A stretch of 64,000 nucleotides of DNA, taken from contig BFEA01000020.1 in the NCBI GenBank assembly GCA_003427395.1, positions 2,268,039 to 2,332,038 of the forward strand. The letters run 5' to 3'. The stretch's first letter is position 1. Each line of letters begins with the position of its first letter. The stretch comes from Chara braunii (taxonomy: Eukaryota > Streptophyta > Charophyceae > Charales > Characeae). Below the pieces are notes generated by a model. The model saw nothing but the letters and a program-made list of their open reading frames with translations. It made no database searches and was not told where the DNA came from. The position numbers and the translations under genes were made by a program. Shown piece after piece: positions 54,599 through 62,514 of the stretch.

Positions 54599-55072
54599 AT
54601 GCTTGCGGAGGCGGTGATCCTCCGATTGTTCAGCACACGCGAGGCGACGACCGATTGGTTAGCGGTGCCAACACGATCCCGCGCCGGCATGATACGGAAA
54701 GGAAGGCTGGTATACAACCCACTTGAAGTTTTCTCAGAACAGGATATGCCACAATTCTGGGACGGGAGCGTGATTGAACCAGGTCAGCACATTGTAGGAT
54801 ATGACTTTGCACCCCCTAATCCATTACGGGATTACGGAGACATGAGCCTCGTCGTGATTCATGAAGAGTGTCCAGGGATAGAAAGCATTCCTGAGGTTAG
54901 GGGAATGTTCCTCTATATTGTACTCCATTTGAACGATCAGCAAGGCCCGTTCAGCCTCCTTCATCATGTGAGACGGGTCCGAGCGAATAGATTTAATATC
55001 GTTCGCTCGGAACGTTTTGACGTCACCGCATTTTATGACGAGGCTTTTGAAATCTACGAGCGCCTCTTCTAA
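54599..55072 (+). CDS. Unrecognised ORF 1 (157 aa), palindrome cargo
   Basis: Uninterrupted frame starting MLAEAVILRLFSTREATTDW, preceded by a TTCAG that could also be a splice acceptor. Mixed composition with hydrophobic strands (MSLVVIHEECPG, GMFLYIVLHLND) and a charged C-terminus (VTAFYDEAFEIYERLF). No signal peptide, membrane segment or motif I know. Present only in the left arm: the right arm and the LTR at 62.5 kb lack it. Its openness amid decayed neighbours suggests recent function or recent capture. Confidence 0.5.
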   Translation: MLAEAVILRLFSTREATTDWLAVPTRSRAGMIRKGRLVYNPLEVFSEQDMPQFWDGSVIEPGQHIVGYDFAPPNPLRDYGDMSLVVIHEECPGIESIPEVRGMFLYIVLHLNDQQGPFSLLHHVRRVRANRFNIVRSERFDVTAFYDEAFEIYERLF

Positions 55073-55095
55073 TAGGTGGCTCTTTCGATGTGCAG

Positions 55096-55647
55096 ATGCC
55101 TAGCGGGCGGCGGGACGTCACTCAAGCTAGGTATCTGTTGGTCCGCGATACTATGGACGAGGAGCTGATCCGGTGCGCGGAGCGATTACTACTGGTTCGA
55201 GATGGGGCGCCCACCCGTTGGAGTGGTTTTATTGGCCTGCTCAGCGATGGGCAGGGATTTTTTCCCAACTCGCGCGCAAATGTTTGTGCCAATGTGGCCT
55301 GGCTTCCGGAAGAAGCTCATGGATATACTTTGTACTTCCATCGCGCGAGCAACCTCCAATGCCTCTCACGGGTCATTGTGAGCATCAAAATTACCCTATC
55401 CGGGGAGCGCTACGGTGTCATCCGGATTAAGGACACCACGACCACGCACCTTTTTCGGATGCGTCAACCGTTTCACGTGAGAGTTTGGAAGCTCGCCTCA
55501 CGGGTGGCTTCTCTCTATGATACGCGAAAGGTTCGGGTCTTGCGAGGCGGACACGTCTCCACCTTGATTTTTGACGATGAGGAACTTACACGACTCGGCC
55601 GGATAGAGGCTGAGGCCCGTGAGGGCCGACAGGTTTATCCCGGCTAA
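55096..55647 (+). CDS. Unrecognised ORF 2 (183 aa), palindrome cargo
   Basis: ATG at 55,096 (MPSGRRDVTQARYLLVRDTM), 23 bp after the stop of ORF 1 and in another frame. Mixed alpha/beta-like composition (TRWSGFIGLLSDGQGFF, ANVAWLPEEAHGYTLYFH, SRVIVSIKITLSGERYGVIR), ending LTRLGRIEAEAREGRQVYPG. No known motif. The pair may be two proteins or one gene split by a frameshift; the 20-nt GT...AG between them is too short for an ordinary intron. Confidence 0.5.
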   Translation: MPSGRRDVTQARYLLVRDTMDEELIRCAERLLLVRDGAPTRWSGFIGLLSDGQGFFPNSRANVCANVAWLPEEAHGYTLYFHRASNLQCLSRVIVSIKITLSGERYGVIRIKDTTTTHLFRMRQPFHVRVWKLASRVASLYDTRKVRVLRGGHVSTLIFDDEELTRLGRIEAEAREGRQVYPG

Positions 55648-55649
55648 GC

Positions 55650-56289
55650 GCGCCCTTTCGAATCAGGTGCCATGGTGAGTTGTCCTTATAGTAGGGTCAC
55701 ATTTATGCGACTCTACAAGGGTAATAACAACAAAAAAAAACAACAATCTTGCGTAAGTAGGCAAACCAGATGGATAGTATCTAGATTACCCCGATGATAG
55801 CACTATCATGCTTATGCATTGAGGGGTAATCGATCGCTTAAAAATAAGCCGAGCAAAGTGAAAATCGGACATCTGAAAGGGTGGTGAGCAGAACGGCGAG
55901 GGAAAAGTATTAGGAGACGAAACACTTCCATACCAAGTAACCTGGTGTTGGAGATTGATACGTCACCATTCGTGGAACAGAAAAAATATTTATCACCTAG
56001 GAGGACAAAGCGACCACCAAAATTACATTCACTCCTCCAAGTAGTCACCCATGATAAGGAGATGTGGTAAAACCGAGAGTTCAAACATCGACCAGGAACC
56101 AGATCACTTGTTGATCTGCTTGGTACCAGTGGTATTTACTTGTAGGAGCTATTCACGACGGATCTCCCGTCTTTGGACGGCGGTATAGTTGTCTCTTCGG
56201 TTATATAGGCGGGGAAGAATAACCTTGGCAGATCATCTCATCAAGTCAAAGCGTTGTTTATGTATTGATTATATTCATTTTATGAGTAG
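55650..56289 (+). other. LTR-like segment, middle part (left arm)
   Basis: Weakly matches 63,050-63,370 (e.g. GAGGACAA(A/G)GC(G/A)ACCA, CTCATCAAGTC). No gene. Short inverted sequences such as ATGATAG/CTATCAT near 55,800. Confidence 0.45.
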
Positions 56290-56791
56290 GGGATTAAAAA
56301 GGGGCTAGGATTGTATTGTGGGTTTCAAGTTTGCTTGAGGCCGTCCTAGTCGACCGACGTTCGTTCGTACCGAGGAGATTAGCGCCCTCGGGAACGAACA
56401 ACATTCGGGTCCACTTGGCTTTAACCAAGAGTACCTATACTCCAGCGAGCGAGCAAACGCCCTCCGCTGACCTACCTTTGCAATTGCATGTAAAAGCTTT
56501 CGCATGTGGGTCAGTAGCTCGGTAAGGATACGCCCCTGAGGGTGGTGACAACCCCTTAGGGAAGGTTAGATGTGCCCCGCGAGAACCTATCCTGTCGTAG
56601 GGGACCGTGGGATGTACAGCTGGCGCACCCGGCTAGAGCGGCAACAGAACGACGTGACCTCGACCGCCTCGATGGATCGCGGGATTATTTATGTATCGTC
56701 CTAAGTTGTCTCTTGATTTTGTTTGTTCGAACTCCTGCGTGACATAGCCGGGAGGGCCCTCGTTCACGAGGGGGCCGATGCGCACGACAAC
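56290..56791 (+). mobile_element. LTR-like structured module, copy B
   Basis: GGGGCTAGGA, GTCCTAGTCGACCGACG, stem CTGACC/GGTCAG, stem CCCTGAGGG/CCCTTAGGG, stem CCCGCG/CGTGGG, invariant TATCCTGTCGTA (56,588-56,599), GTACAGCTGGCGCACCC, CTCCTGCGTGAC, hairpin CCCTCG/CGAGGG, CCGATGCGC and GACAACG at the palindrome centre. Reads as LTR end, primer-binding site and leader. Confidence 0.7.
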
Positions 56792-57300
56792 GTTGTTGAG
56801 CGCATCGGCTCTCGCCTTTTTCGCAAAGGCGAGAGCCTTCCCGGCCATGTCACGCAAGAGTAAAACAAAACAAAACAAGAGACAACTTAGGAACAACGCA
56901 ACACATCCCGCGAGCCGCCGAGACGGTCGGGGTCGCGTCGTTCCGTCGCCACTCTAGCCGGGTGCGCCAGCTGTACATCCGGCGGTCCCCTACGACAGGA
57001 TAGGTTCCTGCGGGGCATAAACTTTCCTTCCCTAAGGGGCCGTCACCACCCTTAGGGGCGTATCCCTACCGAGCTGCTGACCCATGTGCGAGAGCTTTTA
57101 GATGCAATTGCATAGGTAGGTCAGCCGAGGGCGTTTGCTCGTTCGTTGTAGTATAGATACGCTTGGTCAACGCCGAGTGTACCCGAACGTCGTTCGTTCC
57201 TAGGGCGCTGATCTCCTAGGTACGGAGCAAACGTCGGTCGACTACGACAGTCTCCACCAAGCGTGAAACCGAACATTGATCCTAGTCCCTTTAACACACA
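56792..57300 (-). mobile_element. LTR-like structured module, copy C (inverted)
   Basis: Mirror of copy B with its own substitutions: stem GCTGACC/GGTCAGC, stem CCCTAAGGG/CCCTTAGGG, TATCCTGTCGTA, and a 13-bp hairpin GGCTCTCGCCTTT/AAAGGCGAGAGCC where copy B has CCCTCG/CGAGGG. Head-to-head with copy B. Confidence 0.7.
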
Positions 57301-58640
57301 ATCAAAAGAAAGTTGTAACGACCACACATAGTTACATCGAAAGGAATCGATCGTAGTCGATAGGAACATATCCAATCTGAAATAATAACTGAGAGAATCC
57401 AAATCTTCATTTGATACATCCATCGCAAGATAAAAAAACAATTCGACCGCCTTAGGTCGAACTCCACAAAACAAGCAAACATCCGCCAACAAGAAGTTGG
57501 TTAATCGAAAATAACATTGATGTTGCCAACATGGTAGTTGGACAACCTCAGTTTTGACTTGATGAGACGCGTTGTCAAAGTCATCCATTCAACCTACCGC
57601 TGACATAAGATTCGACACACATACCTGTCTCCATGCTTTCTCAATCTTCTTGGATGACAAGTTGTTTTGCGAGTGATTCTTGATCAGGGGCATTGCTTAA
57701 GGTGTTGCATGCCTCTCCCTCTAGCAAGTGGTTTGGGGTACTCCTCCTCCCCGCCCAAGCACAAGTCTCGGATCTCAGAAGCCAGACCGTCTCCACCGAA
57801 TCGGCAAAGTACCCCCCCGTAGGACGGTCCAATTTGGGTCGATAACAGGGTTGGCTCCTAAAGCAACAAACCCCGTCCCAAATGCTTCCTAGAGGTAGAA
57901 GATGTGTTCATTGCAAGTAGCTTTCAGTTATTCTTATTTCTCCTGGGTTCAGGGTAACTTGAACAAAAAGAAATCAGAGAATAAAAATCATTTGGACAGG
58001 TACAGGTGCATAAGGTCATTCGGGATAGAAATGGTTCAAATCTTTGGGAGGAGACTAAGTCTGTTTGACCTTATCTGATTTATTTGAATCGAAATCATTT
58101 TACGACATGCATTGAATTAACCTTTTTCAGAACAACAAGTCCTTATTGACATCCAGGTAGGTGAGAAGCAAAGGGAAGACAATGATTTTCCCTTCTCTCA
58201 GATAGGCATAATCAATCTCCTTTGCAAGCATCCCTCTACCTACCTGCACACCACGTCAAACAACAAGATCAAAGAAACCCAACACAACCCCATACCCAAG
58301 TCAGACCTCACCTTTCACATGCATGACTCACACACTCTTTCCTCTACCTTTCACCTGTTTGAACGTACAAACAGGTGTGAAGGGAAATCTGAGTCAATCA
58401 ACTGACTGACCTTGAGTGAAGTTGTAAAATACAGTTCACTCAAGAAAACCGTATAGAACCATGCCCCAGATGAAAAGGTCGTCACTACAAAACGTCAGCA
58501 AGCGATCCACACCACCCCTTACAATGATCGTCTGTCGCGATACCACCTGAATGCACAATCACCCCCATATAGTCTGACGGCATCCCAACGTCACCGTCAC
58601 ATGCCACCAGCGTCACCACGCCACCATCACTAATGTCAAT
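57301..58640 (-). other. Right-arm LTR-like and spacer DNA
   Basis: 57,640-57,900 mirrors 54,120-54,300. 58,140-58,470 mirrors 53,550-53,870. A hairpin CACCTGTTTG/CAAACAGGTG lies at 58,347-58,377. The ORF pair of the left arm has no counterpart. A 155-residue minus frame overlapping copy C is not annotated. Confidence 0.5.
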
Positions 58641-59060
58641 GCATTGCCGCCGCGTTATCCGGACAGCACAGCGTCCGCACCACCTCAAAACACATCACTA
58701 ATTCGGTGGCACTCCCCCCCTGCATCAATGCCTCGCTGCTGCGTCGAGCAGACAGCATAACACCAACACCACCAAAGAAATAACCACCGCCGCCGTAAAA
58801 ACGGACTGCATTTCCGCGTCGTCACCCAAGATTTCTGCTGCCCGCCGGGTCAAATGGACAGCACCTTCGCACCGTCGTTAAAATCAATGTCAATCGTCGT
58901 GTAAACGGACGGCGCTTCCGCCCCGTCACACAAAAAAAACACTGCCGCCCGTCGTCAAATGGCTAGCAAATCCCCTGCGCCGCTACGAAAAATGTCTGCC
59001 GCCGCCGAAAAAGTCGCGCAGCATCACCCCAGCACCTCATGAAAAATGGTTGTCGATGCC
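58641..59060 (-). repeat. Right-arm array, ~60-65 bp units
   Basis: Repeated text such as AAACGGAC(G/T)GC, TTCCGC, CCGTCAC and (T)GCTGCCCGCCG spaced about 60-65 bp. On the minus strand it contains GGCGGAAGCGCCGTCC, matching GGCGGAAGCGCTGCCG of the left array. Confidence 0.5.
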
Positions 59061-59401
59061 GCGTTTGAACGGACAGCACCTCCCCTGCGTTGCTGTCTAC
59101 GGTCGCGGCTATGGCAGCAGCAGCACCTCCCTTACACTTCACCAAGTGGTGGCTATGGCAGCCCCCACTCCGACGCTCTCTGCAGACCTCCAACGCTCCT
59201 CCCCTTCGCTGAGATGGTGGCTATGGCTGTACTTCATAGTTGCGGCCACCTCCAGCAGTCTCTCCCCTTCCTCTTGCAGATCTCCACCCAACTCCCTCTC
59301 TCTCTCTCCAGCCGCAGCCCTTTCTCCAGCAGCCAACAATCACACAAGTGAGCTGCTAGTTGCATCAACCACAAATGAATGCTGGCTGGCTGGCTGCTGG
59401 C

Positions 59402-59412
59402 TGCTTTTATAA
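59402..59412 (-). promoter_or_regulatory. Inward TATA box, right arm
   Basis: Minus strand GGTTATAAAAGC, mirror of 52,326, with the same upstream GGCTGGGGGCAAAGCAACTG. Confidence 0.45.
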
Positions 59413-60149
59413 CCAGCTGAGGGCTGTGGGCAGTTGCTTTGCCCCCAGCCAAAAATTCGGAGTTGGGCTCAGCCCTTGATAAAAAACAAGATCAAGGGTT
59501 GAAATCCTTGATGTTCCCCTAGGAACATCAGGTTCCCAGCCCCAACGATGCACTTGGCTATCACCCCTGGCCAGGCGCAGCCCAAAATGGTTGTACAAAG
59601 CCATTCTCAGCAGACTGTTGAACTCAACAGTATGCTGTCACTTCAAGGTCCAGATGCTTCTCTGCCCTGCATCTGGACCGAGGTTGCGAACAGATTCGCG
59701 ACCTTTTCTCTTTCTCTCTTCCCCCTTCTTTTTTTTTTTTTTTTTTACCTCTTTTTTTTCTTTTCATTTTGGCTGCACTCAGCTGCAACTCGTCACTTTG
59801 GGACCCCTGCCCACTCTTTCCCCCTGCTGCTCACACTGCAAGGTGAGCAAAAAAAGAGGGACAACTTGTGGCAGCCTCTTTATGATTGAAAGGGGGGGGA
59901 CACGAAAAGTACCCCGAGTTTAACGATTTTTAAATAAAAAGCCACTGAATAAAAAAATCTGAAAAATTTCACGTATTTAGGATAGGTGCTCACCTACCCG
60001 CAGAAAATAAGTTCAGTGCCAGCAAAAATCATGTTGGCCATCAAAAAATTATAGGCGCAAATTCATAAATACGAGCTTTTTAAACTTTTGATCCTGATTT
60101 TTTCCCTATTTCTTCTTGGATTTCTCTGCCAACGAGGCAGGGCCTTGTC

Positions 60150-60212
60150 TGTGGGCCATTGGCACCCCATGAACTGTTAAAACACAAACTCAAGTTCGAA
60201 TCCAGATGCAGT
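60150..60212 (+). mobile_element. tRNA-derived SINE head fragment
   Basis: CCATTGGCACCCCATGAACT and AAGTTCGAATCC match the SINE head at 40,615. It lies within right-arm DNA without a left-arm counterpart. The rest of 59,900-60,540 holds nothing I recognise. Confidence 0.55.
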
Positions 60213-60546
60213 TAGGTGAACAGGGGGGATACTTACCTCCTAGCTGCTGCCTGTCACCTCTGCCTCCAGGCCTTACCAACAAGGCAGGGCACTTCTTGGT
60301 GCAGTTGAGAAGCCACGAACCATTATAATACGCATGCAATCAGGGGGCAACCTCACGAAAGCGGACCCCACCCCTCTTCTCACCAAATATGCAAACTGAG
60401 GGTGAATTTTTTGCTAGAAGCGGGATAGATACTCCGCCGTTTCTTTTCTTCTGTGCAACCCGTTCGCCTAAACAAATGGGCGGAAAGACCTTTAGCAGTT
60501 TGAGAGAGGGGGGGGGGGGAATCTAAGCAATAAAAAATAAAAATAT

Positions 60547-60604
60547 ATGGCCAATTTCTCGATTTATACGTGTCATCCTTGCACAGGGGCCATGTTAATC
60601 TCTT
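60547..60604 (-). ncRNA. U6 snRNA 3' fragment, right arm
   Basis: Minus strand GAGATTAACATGGCCCCTG, CAAGGATGACACG, AAATCGAGAAATTGG followed by T-rich DNA: U6 3' part, mirror of 50,702. It is preceded by GC hairpins with altered but mostly pairing arms. Confidence 0.85.
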
Positions 60605-61057
60605 CGCGCGGTTGTTTTTCAGCCGCGTGATCTGATCGATCGCACGGCCGAAAAAGGCCGCGCCAAAAGGCTGGGCTGCTCCAAACTGGGCTAGCTCCTT
60701 TTTCACGCTGAAATAGGAGCGACTCTTCCTTATGAAAAGGTTAGCCCAGCGCGGTATCGCTTATGGCCTCACGCAGGCTATGCCTGCGTACTCCAACAGC
60801 CGCAGGCGCTGGCCAGCCACGTTGTCACCAACACGGCGAGCGCCTGGCGGCTCGGCACACATGCCACGGCCACGTACACGGCGCGACCACCTATTCGGCC
60901 TTCTAAGGCCCTAAATCGCGCGGCCGTTGCCGCGCGTTATTATTATTATTATTATTTTTTCCCAGGTAAAATAAGTCTAGTCTTAGCATTCCCACGACTA
61001 TATGCCCCTGCGGCCTTGTCAGGACCCGTGGACGACAGGTCGTACTGCCGAATACCG

Positions 61058-61253
61058 CTATTTCGATCGGACGTCAACGACGTCAAGTTCTAAAAATTTA
61101 AGTCTCTCGGTCATAAGGTTGGTTTGAATAAACTTTGGTAGCGTAAGTCTCATCAAGTCCTTCAATTCAACGAAAGCGCCGGACAGTGTCCGACATTGAA
61201 AATCCCCGGCAAATACCCTTGTCAGGGTATTTGCCCCGACAACGCTGAAGGAA
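61058..61253 (-). CDS. Conserved open segment at right end of palindrome
   Basis: Mirror copy of the segment at 49,914-50,178. The most conserved peptide is DLMRLTLPKFIQT, identical in both. The frame extends outward on the minus strand past the palindrome edge, but that part has no counterpart on the left. Confidence 0.4.
61208..61235. repeat. CAAATACCCTT palindrome, copy 3 (palindrome end)
   Basis: GGCAAATACCC and GGGTATTTGCC, perfect 11-bp arms, loop TTGTCA, 9 bp inside the right end of the giant palindrome. Confidence 0.95.
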
Positions 61254-62147
61254 ATTTTGGCAGTGTCGTCAAAGATTCGAGAGGAATTCAAGCAGCGGAT
61301 GACTCGCAAGAGAGTCATGACTATTAAGCTCGGCGAAGTCATTCCACCGGAGGCTAATTGGTCCCCACTTGGGACAAAGATGGATTAGCGAAGTGTGTCG
61401 ACCGGCCATATGAAGGTCCAGATTGGACAACAAGAGTACTCGGCGCTCGTGGATGATGGGGCCGAAATGAACATCATTTGTGAGCGTCATGCCATCGAGG
61501 CTGGGTTGAACATCAATCGAGACGACTATAGGTTTTTGGTAGGAGCTAGCGGATCGACTCCATTCTATGGGACAGCCAGTGGCGTTCTTGTCACGATCGG
61601 AAAAGTCAAGGTTCGTACTTATTTTTACGTGTTACCTAGAGTGGAACACGAGGTGCTTTTGGGAAGGGCATTTCTGTGTCGGTCGGAAAGTATCATTATC
61701 AACAAGCATGATGGAACCATGTTTGTGATCCTTTGCGATCCTGTTTGCGGTTACTACGAGGCGCTTAAGTGTGCGAACACTGGACCCTATTGTTCGTGGA
61801 ACCGGCTGAACCCGGAATCTTATACCTTCCCGGAGTCAGAAAAATTGAGAAGGGAAAAGGAATCGCTAGAGGAGGAGCCGAATCCTCGTAAGTTTTTGCT
61901 GACCCTGCCTGATATTGGGCAGGCAATCGAATTTGTGTCGACATATGCAGCGATCGATCCAAATGTGGTGCAAGCATTGATGAAAGTCATCTCGGACATT
62001 GGGAGCACAGGAACTATGCGCTTTATTTACTCTGCGACAGAGGGGAATAGCGGAGAGGACCAGGGATTATTGCCCTCCACTCGGCAGGGTCCTTTTTTAG
62101 AGGACGCAGGCTTGGCACCGACACCAAGCGTAAGTACAAGAAGGTAG
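61247..62147 (+). pseudogene. pro: G4 gag C-terminus and retropepsin-like protease
   Basis: 61,247 onward reads TLKEILAVSSKIREEFKQRM...KLGEVIPPEANW, TAG at about 61,386, then MKVQIGQQEYSALVDDGAEM: a retropepsin active site whose usual D-(S/T)-G reads D-D-G (61,452-61,460). A VEHEVLLGRAFLCRSESI block is the protease C-terminal strand. An extra ~130 residues (PESYTFPESEKLRREKESLE to TPSVSTRR) end at 62,147. No RT follows, so the element is probably non-autonomous. Confidence 0.7.
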
Positions 62148-62149
62148 GC

Positions 62150-62514
62150 GTGAAGGCGAAGCCAGTACCTGTTCTGATCACTCAGGAGGAGGAAGTCTAT
62201 TATCGTGAGGAGCGTGAGTGGATCAGAGAAATGAAGGAGTGAGGCGAAAATGGGCCGTGTCGATTAACTAAAGAAAGAGTGAAAAGTATGATCATTGGGG
62301 ACGAGGACCTCCTTACTGAGCAGGAAAAGGGAATCTGACCATGTCAATGGCAATGAGAGAATTATATTTGTTTTCTGTTGCTCACCTGTATGTATGTTGA
62401 AGGGATGGGAAGTTAGTAAACGACGAAGAGCGAAGGGATCGCACCAAGAAGAAGAAATCTATTGGACATAGACTTTTTCCTTGAGGTTACCCGTTCTTCC
62501 ACGAATGACCCTCC
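62150..62514 (+). other. Spacer between protease and LTR-like DNA
   Basis: Contains purine-rich tracts (GAGCAGGAAAAGGGAA at about 62,319; AAGAAGAAGAAA at about 62,448), either of which could be a polypurine tract before the LTR. No gene. Confidence 0.4.

Larger units (their letters stand above)
49914..61244. mobile_element. Giant imperfect palindrome (fold-back element), centre 56,791/56,792
   Basis: Left arm 49,914-56,791 and right arm 56,792-61,244 are inverted repeats read from both ends inward in the same order: CGTTGTC end and hairpin (49,914; 61,244), open segment (to 50,178; 61,058), U6 3' end (50,702; 60,604), pyrimidine tract and GTTCAACAGTCTG region (52,100; 59,640), TATA box (52,326; 59,410), hairpin array (52,671-52,868; 58,640-59,060), CTCAAGGTCAGT region (53,600; 58,420), LTR-like part (54,120-54,300; 57,900-57,700) and structured module (56,290-56,791; 57,300-56,792). 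Arms are clearly diverged by eye, so this is not a simple assembly echo. It splits gag from protease of G4. Confidence 0.8.

Noticed and set aside
57121-57588. 155-codon frame on - overlapping module copy C
   Set aside because: Copies A, B and D do not keep this frame, and the DNA there is better explained as structured RNA/LTR.
49914-61244. Palindrome as a simple assembly inversion artefact
   Set aside because: The arms differ at many positions and in content (the ORF pair and arm-specific inserts), unlike an artefactual mirror copy.
49914-61244. Mutator-like transposon or Helitron
   Set aside because: No transposase, RepHel or convincing 9-bp target duplication; the heptamer ends match neither class.
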